A stretch of 64,000 bases of DNA from Streptomyces xylophagus (GTDB taxonomy: Bacteria > Actinomycetota > Actinomycetes > Streptomycetales > Streptomycetaceae): the NCBI RefSeq assembly GCF_000716435.1, contig NZ_JNWO01000012.1:1-64000 (forward strand), given 5' to 3'. A program made the position numbers and the translations under genes. The notes under the pieces are model-generated. The model was not told where the DNA came from. It saw nothing but the letters and a program-made list of their open reading frames with translations, and searched no databases. Below are positions 28,352 to 38,559 of the stretch, one piece after another (within the stretch, counting starts at the first letter, position 1; the number at the start of each line of letters is the position of its first letter).

Positions 28352-30319
28352 ATGCCTGCCGAAGTCGCTGCGGCCGCAGAGTCCGTGTTTCCGCAGCTCG
28401 AAGCCCTGCTCCCGCATGTGCAGAAGCCGATCCAGTACGTCGGCGGCGAGCTCAACTCCACCGTCAAGCCGTGGGAGTCGTGCGACGTCCGCTGGGCGCT
28501 GATGTACCCGGACGCGTACGAGGTCGGCCTGCCCAACCAGGGCGTCATGATCCTCTACGAGGTCCTGAACGAGCAGGAGGGCGTCCTCGCCGAGCGCACG
28601 TACAGCGTGTGGCCGGACCTGGAGGCGCTGATGCGGGAGCACCGCGTCCCGCAGTTCACGGTGGACAGCCACCGCCCGGTAGGCGCCTTCGACGTGTTCG
28701 GCCTGTCGTTCTCCACCGAACTCGGCTACACGAACATGCTCACGGCGCTGGACCTGGCGGGCATCCCGCTGGAGTCGAAGGACCGGACGCTGGACGACCC
28801 GATCGTGCTGGCGGGCGGCCACGCGGCCTTCAACCCCGAGCCGATCGCGGACTTCATCGACGCGGTGATCATCGGCGACGGCGAACAGGCCGTCCTCGAC
28901 ATGACGAAGATCATCCGAGGCTGGAAGGCGGAGGGCCGCCCCGGCGGCCGCGAGGAGGTCCTCTTCCGCCTGGCGAAGACGGGTTCGGTCTACATCCCCG
29001 CGTTCTACGACGTGGAGTACCTGCCGGACGCCCGTATCGCGCGCGTGGTCCCCAACAAGTCGGGTGTCCCGTGGCGGGTGTCGAAGCACACGGTCATGGA
29101 CCTCGACGAATGGCCGTACCCCAAGCAGCCGTTGGTGCCCCTGGCCGAGACGGTCCATGAGCGGATGTCGGTCGAGATCTTCCGCGGCTGCACGCGCGGC
29201 TGCCGTTTCTGCCAGGCGGGCATGATCACGCGCCCGGTGCGGGAGCGCTCGATCACGGGCATCGGCGAGATGGTCGAGAAGGGCCTGAAGGCGACGGGCT
29301 TCGAGGAGGTGGGCCTGCTGTCGTTGTCGTCGGCCGACCACTCGGAGATCGCCGAGATCGCGAAGGGCCTGGCGGACCGTTACACGGAGGACAAGGTCGG
29401 CCTGTCCCTCCCGTCGACCCGCGTGGACGCGTTCAACGTCGACCTGGCGAACGAGCTGACGAGGAACGGCCGCCGCTCGGGCCTCACCTTCGCCCCGGAG
29501 GGCGGCTCCGAGCGCCTCCGCAAGGTCATCAACAAGATGGTCTCGGAAGAGGACCTGATCCGCACGGTCTCCACGGCGTACGGCAACGGCTGGCGCCAGG
29601 TCAAGCTGTACTTCATGTGCGGCCTGCCGACCGAGACCGACGAGGACGTCCTCCAGATCGCCGACATGGCGATGAAGGTGATCGCCGAGGGCCGCAAGGT
29701 CTCCGGCCAGAACGACATCCGCTGCACGGTCTCGATCGGCGGCTTCGTCCCCAAGCCCCACACCCCGTTCCAGTGGGCCCCGCAGCTCTCGGCGGAGGAG
29801 ACGGACGCCCGTCTCGGCAAACTCCGGGACAAGATCCGCGGCGACAAGAAGTACGGCCGCTCGATCGGCTTCCGCTACCACGACGGCAAGCCCGGCATCG
29901 TCGAGGGCCTGCTGTCGCGAGGTGACAGGCGCGTGGGCGCGGTGATCCGCGCCGTGTACGAGGACGGCGGCCGCTTCGACGGCTGGCGCGAGCACTTCTC
30001 CTACGACCGCTGGATGCGCTGCGCCGAGAAGACGCTGCCCGCGTTCGGCGTGGACGTCGACTGGTACACCACCCGCGAGAAGACGTACGAGGAGGTCCTC
30101 CCCTGGGACCACCTCGACTCCGGCCTCGACAAGGACTGGCTCTGGGAGGACTGGCAGGACGCCCTCGACGAGACGGAGGTCGAGGACTGCCGGTGGACGC
30201 CTTGCTTCGACTGTGGGGTGTGTCCGCAGATGGACACGTCCATTCAAATCGGGCCTACGGGCAAGAAGTTGCTGCCGCTGACGGTGAAGCAGCCCGCGGG
30301 GAACGGGCACTCGCACTGA
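28352..30319 (+). CDS. B12-binding-domain/radical SAM protein (TIGR03960 type)
   Basis: 655 residues with a GAAGG site 7 bases before the ATG. The N-terminal part (about 40-200) resembles a cobalamin-binding Rossmann domain (FDVFGLSFSTELGYTNML). The radical-SAM core begins at IFRGCTRGCRFCQAG, with the CxxxCxxC triad for the 4Fe-4S cluster. A C-terminal Cys cluster (DCRWTPCFDCGVCPQ) may hold a further iron-sulfur site or metal. The reaction of this family is unknown. Its usual neighbour (the DUF2344 protein) is here displaced to 41.6 kb. Confidence 0.9.
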   Translation: MPAEVAAAAESVFPQLEALLPHVQKPIQYVGGELNSTVKPWESCDVRWALMYPDAYEVGLPNQGVMILYEVLNEQEGVLAERTYSVWPDLEALMREHRVPQFTVDSHRPVGAFDVFGLSFSTELGYTNMLTALDLAGIPLESKDRTLDDPIVLAGGHAAFNPEPIADFIDAVIIGDGEQAVLDMTKIIRGWKAEGRPGGREEVLFRLAKTGSVYIPAFYDVEYLPDARIARVVPNKSGVPWRVSKHTVMDLDEWPYPKQPLVPLAETVHERMSVEIFRGCTRGCRFCQAGMITRPVRERSITGIGEMVEKGLKATGFEEVGLLSLSSADHSEIAEIAKGLADRYTEDKVGLSLPSTRVDAFNVDLANELTRNGRRSGLTFAPEGGSERLRKVINKMVSEEDLIRTVSTAYGNGWRQVKLYFMCGLPTETDEDVLQIADMAMKVIAEGRKVSGQNDIRCTVSIGGFVPKPHTPFQWAPQLSAEETDARLGKLRDKIRGDKKYGRSIGFRYHDGKPGIVEGLLSRGDRRVGAVIRAVYEDGGRFDGWREHFSYDRWMRCAEKTLPAFGVDVDWYTTREKTYEEVLPWDHLDSGLDKDWLWEDWQDALDETEVEDCRWTPCFDCGVCPQMDTSIQIGPTGKKLLPLTVKQPAGNGHSH

Positions 30320-30330
30320 GCGGTCGTCGT

Positions 30331-31023
30331 TCAGCCGGCGGGGGCCGGGCCGTAGAGCGCGGCGATGTCCTTCGATGTCGCCCACCCGCTGAAGGTGGGC
30401 GACTGGGGCCAGTTCTCCGGTGAGTCCTGCCACTCCTCCTGGCGGCCGTACGGCAGGAGGTCGATCAGGGCGAAGCTGTGGCTGATCTGCTCGGTGCCCC
30501 GGCCGTCGGTGTGCCAGGTGCGGTAGACGGTGTCGCCGTCGCGCAGGAACACGTTGACCGCGAATCCTCCGTCGGGCGGTGCGCCGACGTCGGTGCCGAA
30601 GGGGCTGTTCGCGGTCGAGTACCACGGCATCCGGTTGCCGACCCGCTGCTTGTAGGCGAGCGCCTCGTCGATCGGGCCCTGGGTGACGATGACGAATCGC
30701 GCGTCGTAGTTCTCCAGGAACTCGAGGCGCGTGTACTGCGAGGTGAACCCGGTGCAGCCCGGGCACTGCCATTCCTTGTCGGCGAACCACATGTGGTTGT
30801 AGACGATCAGTTGCCGCTTGCCTTCGAAGACGTCCGCGAGCCGAACGGGGCCGTCCTCGCCGTCGAGGGTGTAGTCGGGCATCTCGACCATCGGCAGACG
30901 ACGACGCTCGGCGGCGATCGCGTCGAGCTCCCGCGTGGCGGCCTTCTCGCGGGCGCGGAGGGTTTCGAGTCGGTGCTCCCACGTCTTGGCGTCCACGACG
31001 GGTGGCAGTGCGTCGGCGGTCAT
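30331..31023 (-). CDS. DUF899 family thioredoxin-fold protein
   Basis: 230 residues. A helical N-terminus (TWEHRLETLRAREKAATREL) is followed by a thioredoxin-like core with NHMWFADKEWQCPGCTGF, where CPGC takes the place of the redox CxxC. DUF899 proteins are predicted thiol-disulfide or peroxiredoxin-like enzymes without a settled substrate. Its stop lies 11 bases from the stop of the radical-SAM gene. First gene of the accessory stretch. Confidence 0.85.
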   Translation of the reverse strand: MTADALPPVVDAKTWEHRLETLRAREKAATRELDAIAAERRRLPMVEMPDYTLDGEDGPVRLADVFEGKRQLIVYNHMWFADKEWQCPGCTGFTSQYTRLEFLENYDARFVIVTQGPIDEALAYKQRVGNRMPWYSTANSPFGTDVGAPPDGGFAVNVFLRDGDTVYRTWHTDGRGTEQISHSFALIDLLPYGRQEEWQDSPENWPQSPTFSGWATSKDIAALYGPAPAG

Positions 31024-31144
31024 GGTTCCTCACAGGGCTTGTGGGCGTGGCTGTGCCTGGTACGGAGGTAGACCTCGCCGGGTCGCGGAACTCATCGGTC
31101 GGAGTCGAAGTGGGCCTGCGTCTCGGCGTGAGAGCCTGGGCGGC

Positions 31145-31966
31145 ATGGGGGAAGCGTCCGGCGATCAGGCCGTCACGAGGTTTCTGGCCTCGATCCAAGT
31201 CGGTGACCTCTGCCATGGGACAGTCGCGGCGGTTTCTCGGTCTGAGGCGTCGGTGATCCTGGATGGCTTCGCCGGTCAACCGCTCGGGGTGGTGGGGCCG
31301 TTGGACGGGTCCTGGGTTCGGAGCTTCGCCGACGTTGCCGCGGTCGGGCGGAGGATCAGCGCTGAGGTGGTCGCCGTCGATCTGGACGAGGGGCAGGTGC
31401 GGATGTCGATGGCTGCCACCGAGAACCCGGAACTCTGGGCGTTCCTCAAGCAGCTTCGTCTCGGTGTGATCCTGACCGGCACGGTGGCTGCGATCGAGCG
31501 GTTCGGCGTGTTCGTGGCGCTGGACGAGGGACCCGACCATCCGATCCATCCCGGCGTCGGGCTCATCACGTACCCCGAACTCTCCTGGACGCGTTTCGAC
31601 GCGGTCACCGATGTCGTAGCGGTCGGGCAGCGCGTGTCGTGCGAGTTCCTGCAGTTCGACACGTGGAACGGGGAAGCCCGGCTGTCCCTCCGGGCGACAC
31701 GGCCGGATCCCTTTCAGGTGTTCGCCGAGGGCATCACGGTGGGCCGGACACTGTCCGGGCGGGTGACCAAGGTGATCCCGTTCGGCTTCTTCGTCCAGGT
31801 CGCGAAGGGGATCGAGGGCTTCATCCGACTGCGTGAGCCTGCTGTGGCGCCCGGGGTCGTTCCGGAGCCGGAGGACGTCGTACGGGTGGGTGACGAGATC
31901 TCGGTGAGCGTCCTGGAGATCGACCGGGACCGACGCAGGCTGACCTTGTCGCAACGGTCGGTGTGA
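31145..31966 (+). CDS. Protein with three S1 RNA-binding repeats
   Basis: 273 residues from ATG 31145. Three S1-type OB folds can be followed, at about residues 18-92 (VGDLCHGTVAAVSRSEASV), 103-185 (LGVILTGTVAAIERFGVFVAL) and 192-272 (VGRTLSGRVTKVIPFGFFVQV). The second and third carry the conserved G-V-x-x-x-x-x-FG-x-FV pattern; the first is degenerate. Similar three-S1 proteins occur in Streptomyces without known role; RNA binding on or near ribosomes is the natural guess. Upstream in-frame starts give sequence without S1 similarity. Confidence 0.8.
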   Translation: MGEASGDQAVTRFLASIQVGDLCHGTVAAVSRSEASVILDGFAGQPLGVVGPLDGSWVRSFADVAAVGRRISAEVVAVDLDEGQVRMSMAATENPELWAFLKQLRLGVILTGTVAAIERFGVFVALDEGPDHPIHPGVGLITYPELSWTRFDAVTDVVAVGQRVSCEFLQFDTWNGEARLSLRATRPDPFQVFAEGITVGRTLSGRVTKVIPFGFFVQVAKGIEGFIRLREPAVAPGVVPEPEDVVRVGDEISVSVLEIDRDRRRLTLSQRSV

Positions 31967-32040
31967 GGGGCGTCCGGAGGTCTGTGGCGGAACTCCGGGC
32001 GCCCCTTCTCACGTGCGGTTCTCGTGCGGTGCGGGGTCGG

Positions 32041-33287
<1,247 letters not shown>

Positions 33288-34442
33288 GTGAAGCAGCAGA
33301 CCCTCTGTCTGTGCATGATCGTCAAGAACGAGTCGCTCGTGATCGAGCGCTGCCTGGAGGCCGTCCGGCCGCTCGTGGACTATTGGGTGATCTCCGACAC
33401 CGGCTCGACGGACGGTACGCAGGATCTGATCCGCAAGGTGCTGGACGGCGTTCCCGGCGAACTCCACGAGGACCCCTGGGTCGACTTCGGGCACAACCGC
33501 ACCCGGAACATCCAGCACGCCCGCGGCAAGGCCGACTACCTGCTCACCCTCGACGCCGACCACGTCATGCGGCAGGACGGCCCGCTGCCCCGGCTGACAG
33601 CGGGTTCGTACATGCTGCGCTACGACGCTCCTGGCACCCAGCACCGGTTCAAGCACCTGATGCGGGGCGACTGGCTGTGGCGCTACGAGGGTGTGACGCA
33701 CGAGTACCCCTGCACCGACGAGCCCGACACCCAGGAGAACCTGGACGCGCTCGTCATCGAGGACCAGGCCGACGGTGGGTGCCGTAGCGACAAGTTCGAG
33801 CGCGACGCGCGTCTGCTGCGGCGCGAGCTCGCGCGCGACCCGGACAACCCGCGCACGGTCTTCTATCTGGCCAACACCGAACGCGACCTGGGGCACGTGG
33901 AGGAAGCGATCGCTCTCTACGAGCGGCGCGCCGCGATGGGGGGCTGGGGCGAGGAGGTCTACTGCTCGCTCCTGGAGGCCGGGACCCTGCGGGCGGAGAA
34001 GACCGACGACTGGCCGGGGGCGATGGACGCGTTCTCGCGGGCCTGGGACGGACGCCCTCAACGGCTCGAAGCCTGCTACGAGTTGGCGTCCCGCCTGCGG
34101 ATCGCGGGCCGGTACCGCACCGCGCACGCCCTGCTCGGCGACGTCATCGGCAGAGCGGAACCGGGTGATCTGCTCTTCACCAAGCCCTGGGTGTACCAAT
34201 GGGGGCTCCTCTTCGAGTTCTCGATCACCGCCTACTGGGTGGGCGAGTTCGCGGCCTCCGTGGAAGCGTGCGACAGGTTGCTGGCCCTGCCGGATCTGCC
34301 CGCGTCCATCCGCCGCCAGACCCTGACCAACCGGGAGTTCGCGGCCCCGCACGTCGCCGCGGCCCTCCCCCGACCGGCGAACCCCGCGCGCAGGCCGAAG
34401 GCCTCCCGTGCCGGCAAGGCGGCCAGGGGCCGGAAGAAGTAG
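33288..34442 (+). CDS. GT2-family glycosyltransferase with TPR-like C-terminus
   Basis: 384 residues from GTG 33288 (GGGACGGG about 7 bases upstream). The N-terminal GT-A fold starts LCLCMIVKNESLVIERCLEA and has SDTGSTDGTQ and the metal-binding DxD in LTLDADHVM. The C-terminal half (about 185-350) is helical and looks like tetratricopeptide repeats (NPRTVFYLANTERDLGHVEE). A Lys/Arg-rich tail ends the chain. This architecture is found in enzymes that glycosylate proteins or surface polymers; acceptor unknown. It diverges from the collagen-like gene, which could be a substrate, but that is a guess. Confidence 0.82.
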   Translation: MKQQTLCLCMIVKNESLVIERCLEAVRPLVDYWVISDTGSTDGTQDLIRKVLDGVPGELHEDPWVDFGHNRTRNIQHARGKADYLLTLDADHVMRQDGPLPRLTAGSYMLRYDAPGTQHRFKHLMRGDWLWRYEGVTHEYPCTDEPDTQENLDALVIEDQADGGCRSDKFERDARLLRRELARDPDNPRTVFYLANTERDLGHVEEAIALYERRAAMGGWGEEVYCSLLEAGTLRAEKTDDWPGAMDAFSRAWDGRPQRLEACYELASRLRIAGRYRTAHALLGDVIGRAEPGDLLFTKPWVYQWGLLFEFSITAYWVGEFAASVEACDRLLALPDLPASIRRQTLTNREFAAPHVAAALPRPANPARRPKASRAGKAARGRKK

Positions 34443-34485
34443 GCGGCGTACCGGCGAGGGAGAGAGGGTCGGCCGGCGTCGAGAG

Positions 34486-34977
34486 TCAGTCGCGCTGCGT
34501 TTCCGATGAGGTCAGCCATGTGCCTACGCCCGCCAGCGTCCCCGCCCCGGAGTCCGACTCCACGTCACCCGCCAGGTCGGCGATCGTGACGGAGCGCAGG
34601 GCGTTCCGGCGGGCCGACTCGGCGGCGGCCATCGTGCGGGAGATCGGGCAGGGGGCGGTGCACGCCTCGCGCGGGGTGGCCATCGGGCCGCGCTGGCGGA
34701 TCTCCGTGCAGACGAAGGCCGGGTCGGGGCCGTCGATCGCCTCGACCACGTCGAGCACCGTGATGGACGCGGGGGAGCGGGTCAGGACGTAGCCGCCCGA
34801 CTTTCCCTGTACCGAGCGCACCAGCCCGGCGCGGGAGAGCGCCTGGAGCTGCTTGGCGAGGTAGGTCGGCGACACGTCGTGGAACTGGGCCAGGCGTGCG
34901 GCCGGTACCGGTGCCTCCGTCGAGGTCAGGACAACGCAGCAGTGCAGGGCCCACTCGACTCCGCCGGACATCTTCAC
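34486..34977 (-). CDS. Rrf2-family transcriptional regulator
   Basis: 163 residues. A winged HTH (about 25-65, ARLAQFHDVSPTYLAKQLQAL ending at the wing GKSGGYVLTR) is followed by a dimer helix. Three Cys (about 90, 106 and 110) lie where iron-sulfur-binding members keep theirs, but the spacing C-x15-C-x3-C differs from IscR/NsrR, so cluster binding is uncertain. GTG 34977 lies 6 bases after a TAAAAT box and may be leaderless; ATG 34971 is an alternative. It probably controls itself and the divergent reductase through the dyads at 35006-35053. Confidence 0.87.
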   Translation of the reverse strand: MKMSGGVEWALHCCVVLTSTEAPVPAARLAQFHDVSPTYLAKQLQALSRAGLVRSVQGKSGGYVLTRSPASITVLDVVEAIDGPDPAFVCTEIRQRGPMATPREACTAPCPISRTMAAAESARRNALRSVTIADLAGDVESDSGAGTLAGVGTWLTSSETQRD

Positions 34978-34983
34978 CCGCTT

Positions 34984-34989
34984 ATTTTA
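34984..34989 (-). promoter_or_regulatory. -10 box of the Rrf2 gene, probable leaderless message
   Basis: On the minus strand TAAAAT lies 6 bases before GTG 34977. The first operator dyad (35006-35026) would cover the -35 area. Confidence 0.5.
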
Positions 34990-35005
34990 CTCAGACTCCT
35001 GTTGA

Positions 35006-35053
35006 CTCGGATATTTGTTGTCCGGGTATTATCTCGGATAGAAAGTGTCCGAG
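35006..35053. promoter_or_regulatory. Two near-identical operator dyads between the Rrf2 and NmrA-like genes
   Basis: Site 1 at 35006-35026 is CTCGGA-N9-TCCGGG and site 2 at 35033-35053 is CTCGGA-N9-TCCGAG. Both spacers begin TAT or TAG. The sites start 27 bp apart. A possible plus-strand promoter (TTGACT at 35003-35008, TATTAT at 35027-35032) is covered by site 1 and abuts site 2. Confidence 0.75.
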
Positions 35054-35128
35054 TTTCGGGATCGGGGTGCCGTCCGAGTCGCTCGGCGGTACATATCGGA
35101 CGTCAGTCATCTACGGAAGGCGTAGGCC

Positions 35129-35860
35129 ATGAAGATCGCAGTCATCGGCGGAACCGGGCTGATCGGGTCGCAGGTCGTGCGGAATCTCAACGCGGCCGGG
35201 CATCAGGCCGTCCCGCACTCGCAGTCCACGGGCGTGGACATCATCACCGGTGAGGGGCTGGAGGAGGCCGTCTCGGGCGCCGACGTCGTCGTCAATCTGA
35301 CCAACTCACCGACCTTCGACGACGCCTCGATCGGGTTCTTCCAGACCTCGATGGACAACCTGCTCGCCGCGAGCGAGAAGGGCGGGGTCGGGCACTTCGT
35401 CATCCTGTCCATCGTCGGTGTGGATCAGGTGCCGGGTCTGGACTACTACCGGGCGAAGGTCCTTCAGGAGAACCTCCTCACGAGCGGGCCGGTGCCGTAC
35501 TCCATCGTCCGCGCCACGCAGTTCATGGAGTTCATGGACGCGACGCTGGCCATGACGACCGACGGCGACACCGTCCGGCTGCCGCGTACGCCGATCCAGC
35601 CGATCGCCGCCGCCGAGGTCGCCGCTGTCGTCGCCGAGGTCGCCGCGGGCGGTCCGCTGAACGGCGTCCTCAACATCGGCGGCCCGGACGTCTACCCCCT
35701 CGACGAACTCGGCCGGCTCACCCTGACCGCCAAGGGCGGCGCGGGCTCGGTCGTCACCGACGACACCGCGGGCATGTTCGCCGTCGTTCCCGGTGACGTG
35801 CTCACCGCCCCGGACGGCGCGCGCATCACCGCCACTCGCTACGTGGACTGGCTCGCCTGA
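35129..35860 (+). CDS. NmrA-like NAD(P)-binding reductase (atypical SDR)
   Basis: 243 residues. The chain starts MKIAVIGGTGLIGSQVVRNL, the GxxGxxG dinucleotide-binding loop of NmrA/HSCARG-type proteins. IVRATQFMEFMDA in mid-protein is usual for them. They act as redox sensors or quinone/flavonoid-type reductases. Pairing with an Rrf2 regulator suggests response to oxidative, nitrosative or electrophile stress. Good ribosome site (GGAAGG) 10 bases before ATG 35129. Confidence 0.85.
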   Translation: MKIAVIGGTGLIGSQVVRNLNAAGHQAVPHSQSTGVDIITGEGLEEAVSGADVVVNLTNSPTFDDASIGFFQTSMDNLLAASEKGGVGHFVILSIVGVDQVPGLDYYRAKVLQENLLTSGPVPYSIVRATQFMEFMDATLAMTTDGDTVRLPRTPIQPIAAAEVAAVVAEVAAGGPLNGVLNIGGPDVYPLDELGRLTLTAKGGAGSVVTDDTAGMFAVVPGDVLTAPDGARITATRYVDWLA

Positions 35861-35899
35861 ACCAGCCTGTCAGGCAACTCCCGCCTGGCGTACGCGAGT

Positions 35900-36730
35900 T
35901 CACTGCCTCGCAGTGTGCAGGGAACCCAGGCGGGCCAGGGACTCCGCGTCCTCCGTGTCCGGCTCGGCCGTGCCTACCAGCAGGCACTGGCCGGGGGCGC
36001 TCTGTACGTCGAACGTCTGGTACGTGAGCGTGAGGCGGCCCACGTCCGGGTGGTGGAAGGTCTTGGACTGGCGGCCGGGGCGACTGACGCTGTGGTCCTG
36101 CCACAGTCTCGCGAACTCCTCGCTGCCGTCGAGGAGTTCGGTGATCAGCGCGCTCAGCTCGCGGTCGTCCCGGTCGTGTCCCGTCGCGAGGCGCAGCGCC
36201 TCGGCCGAGCAGCGGGCGACGTGTGACCAGTCGGCGAAGAGGTCCCGGGCCACCGGGTCCAGGAAGAGCGTGCGGACCATACGGCGGGGGTCGCCCAGGG
36301 GCGCGAGGAGTGCGTCGGCCAGTGCGTTCGACGCCAGGACTTCCAGGCGCCGGTTGATGATGTACGCCGCCGCCATGGGGAACGCGTGCATCAACTGGAG
36401 CAGCGCCGGGTCCACCGCGTCGGACGGCTCGGCGGGGACCGGCCTCGGGACCAGGCCGGCCAGGCGGTACGCGTGCCAGCGGGCGTCCGTGTCGAGGTGC
36501 AGGGCGCGGGCGATGGCGTCGACCACCTGGCCGGAGGGGCTGCGCTCCCGGCCCTGCTCCAGCCGCGCGTAGTAGTCGGCGCTGACCCCGGCCAGCACGG
36601 CGACCTCCTCGCGCCGCAGCCCGGCGACCCGGCGCGCCCCGGAGCTGGGAAAACCCACCTCCGCGGGCGTCAGCCGGGAGCGCCGCGCACGCAGGAAGTC
36701 GCCGAGCGCGTAACCGTCCGTACCGTCCAT
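35900..36730 (-). CDS. XRE-family regulator with MmyB-like ligand domain
   Basis: 276 residues. The N-terminal HTH (about 12-85) contains [30 protein letters not shown]. The C-terminal half is an MmyB-like domain ([26 protein letters not shown], later [18 protein letters not shown]). This class is one of the most abundant in Streptomyces and usually sits divergent to the enzyme gene it controls. Here that is the SDR gene at 36874, with an inverted repeat at 36755-36783 in the gap. Confidence 0.9.
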   Translation of the reverse strand: MDGTDGYALGDFLRARRSRLTPAEVGFPSSGARRVAGLRREEVAVLAGVSADYYARLEQGRERSPSGQVVDAIARALHLDTDARWHAYRLAGLVPRPVPAEPSDAVDPALLQLMHAFPMAAAYIINRRLEVLASNALADALLAPLGDPRRMVRTLFLDPVARDLFADWSHVARCSAEALRLATGHDRDDRELSALITELLDGSEEFARLWQDHSVSRPGRQSKTFHHPDVGRLTLTYQTFDVQSAPGQCLLVGTAEPDTEDAESLARLGSLHTARQ

Positions 36731-36754
36731 CCCAAAAGCCTACGGCGCCCCCTC

Positions 36755-36783
36755 GCTTCCTAGGAGTCGCGCACCCAGGAAGC
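36755..36783. promoter_or_regulatory. Inverted repeat between XRE regulator and SDR genes
   Basis: gcttcct (36755-36761) and aggaagc (36777-36783), 15 bases apart. The left arm runs into the small palindrome tcctagga. Candidate operator of the XRE regulator. Confidence 0.5.
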
Positions 36784-36873
36784 CCCGTCCTGCCTCATCG
36801 GGCCGATCCCGCCGATGCTCGGAAGGCGCGGTGGACCGCTGCCGCGCGGATCGGTTTCTGCGAAGGGCTCCTC

Positions 36874-37626
36874 ATGACCGCCACCTCCGTCCCGTCCGTC
36901 TCCCGTACCGGCAAGGTCGTCCTGATCACCGGTGCGAGCAGCGGTATCGGCGAGGCCACGGCCCGGCTGCTGGCCGCGGCCGGGCACCGGGTGGTGCTCG
37001 GCGCCCGGCGCGCCGACCGCCTCGCCGCCGTGGCCGAGGAGATCCGGGCGGACGGGGGTACGGCCGACCACCGCGAGCTGGACGTGACGGACCTGGAGAG
37101 CGTGCGGGCGTTCGTGGGGGCCGCGCAGGAGTCGTACGGACGTGTCGACGTGCTGGTCAACAACGCGGGCGTGATGCCGCTGGCGATGCTGGAGGCCCTC
37201 AAGGTCGACGAGTGGAACCGCATGATCGACGTGAACATCCGTGGGGTGCTGCACGGCATCGCCGCGGTGCTGCCCGTCATGCGCGAGCAGGGTGCCGGGC
37301 ACATCGTGAACGTCGCCTCCGTCGCCGGGCACCGGGTCGACCCCACCGCGGCCGTCTACTGCGCCACCAAGTTCGCCGTCCGCGCGATCTCCGAAGGACT
37401 GCGGCAGGAGAGCCGCGACCTGCGCGTCACCGTGGTCAGCCCCGGCTTCACCCGCAGTGAACTGACCGACGGCATCAGTGACTTGGGCATGCGCGCGGTC
37501 GCCGAGGACATGATGGGCATCGCGATCCCCGCGACGGCGATCGGCGAGGCGATCGTCTACGCCGTCAACCAACCCGCCGATGTCGACGTCAACGAGATCG
37601 TCGTCAGGCCCACTGCGCAGGGCTGA
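36874..37626 (+). CDS. SDR-family NAD(P)-dependent oxidoreductase
   Basis: 250 residues, a classical short-chain dehydrogenase. The cofactor loop is TGASSGIGEAT, then NNAGVMPLAML (NNAG), the catalytic Ser in NVASVAGH and YxxxK in YCATKFAV. Arg in the GARRADR region suggests NADP preference. Substrate unknown; close relatives are often annotated as clavaldehyde-type or general oxidoreductases. Probable target of the divergent XRE regulator. GAAGGGC lies 7 bases before the ATG. Confidence 0.9.
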   Translation: MTATSVPSVSRTGKVVLITGASSGIGEATARLLAAAGHRVVLGARRADRLAAVAEEIRADGGTADHRELDVTDLESVRAFVGAAQESYGRVDVLVNNAGVMPLAMLEALKVDEWNRMIDVNIRGVLHGIAAVLPVMREQGAGHIVNVASVAGHRVDPTAAVYCATKFAVRAISEGLRQESRDLRVTVVSPGFTRSELTDGISDLGMRAVAEDMMGIAIPATAIGEAIVYAVNQPADVDVNEIVVRPTAQG

Positions 37627-37638
37627 AGGCGCGGCTGA

Positions 37639-38473
37639 TCACCGAGGTGCGGTCGCCGATGCCGACGGCGGGGGGTAACTCGGGTGCAGTGAAGAGGAGA
37701 GCGGGGCGAGCGTGGCGCACAAGGCCGTCGGGAAGGCGGGCTCCGCGCGCTGGACGGCCTTGCAGCCTCCGGCCGCGCTCGCCGTGATCGGTGCCCAACC
37801 GGCGGGCTTCGCACGGAAGAACCAGCGGTCGCCCAGCCGGGACGCGCAGCCGGACGGGGACGCGGTCGTGTCGCCGCAGACCGGGCCCGTACGCCAGGAG
37901 AAGTCGAGGACCAGCCACTTGCCGTCGCAGTGGTCCGCGTTGAGGTAGGTGTGCTTGGGGGCGTCGGCGGCGATCAGTGCCTGATCGTAGGAGGCGCTGG
38001 TGCAGCCGGTGGCCGGCGGGTTGCAGCGCGGGCAACTCGGCGCCGTCGGTGGTGAATTGCGTGTAGTTGTCGACGATCAGTTTCTGGCTGCCCAAGGGCT
38101 TGGGCAGCGGGAGGCGCGTCGAGGCCGTGCGTTCCCCGGTGCAGCCGGAGCTCCTGTCCCCCGAGGGGGAGGAGTAGGTGATCTGGACCCACAGGATGTT
38201 CCGCTCGGAGGCGCTGAGTACGGCCTTGAGCGCCCGCACACACGGGTGCTTGCCGTCGGGCACCCGTGCGGTCAGGGTCAACGTGCGCTGATCGTCGGCG
38301 AGTTGGACCGCCGTGACCGCGGAGGGTTGCATCGTGGTCCAGGGGATCACCCCGGTCGGCGTCGCCTCGCCCGTGCCGCCGGCGACCTGTGTCCCGCAGC
38401 CGCCGAGAAGCAGTACGGCTACGGCGCAGAGTGTGGCGACCGCTGCCGCCCCGCGTGTTCTTCCTGGTCGCAC
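37639..38473 (-). pseudogene. Lipoprotein gene broken by a one-base insertion
   Basis: The N-terminus is a lipoprotein signal with lipobox LGGC (about residue 26). The frame from 38473 codes well to about 38032, then turns into Arg-rich non-protein-like sequence. From there the +1 frame codes well, with conserved-looking Cys and Trp (CDGKWLVLDFSWRTG, GDRWFFRAKPAGW), and stops at 37639. Dropping one G of the ggg at 38030-38032 gives one 277-residue protein. The repaired gene no longer overlaps the SDR gene. It is either a real mutation or a sequencing error. Exported protein with several Cys; function unknown. Confidence 0.75.
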
Positions 38474-38559
38474 GAGCGCTCAATCCCCCCGGATCGCACC
38501 GACGTTGACTCCGGTCACGTTGAGCACCGGCATCAAGTACGGGGATCAATATAGGGAGT

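Noticed and set aside
28325..31954. Long minus-strand open frame over the radical-SAM and S1 genes
   Set aside because: Antisense to genes with clear motifs; no start signal and no domain of its own.
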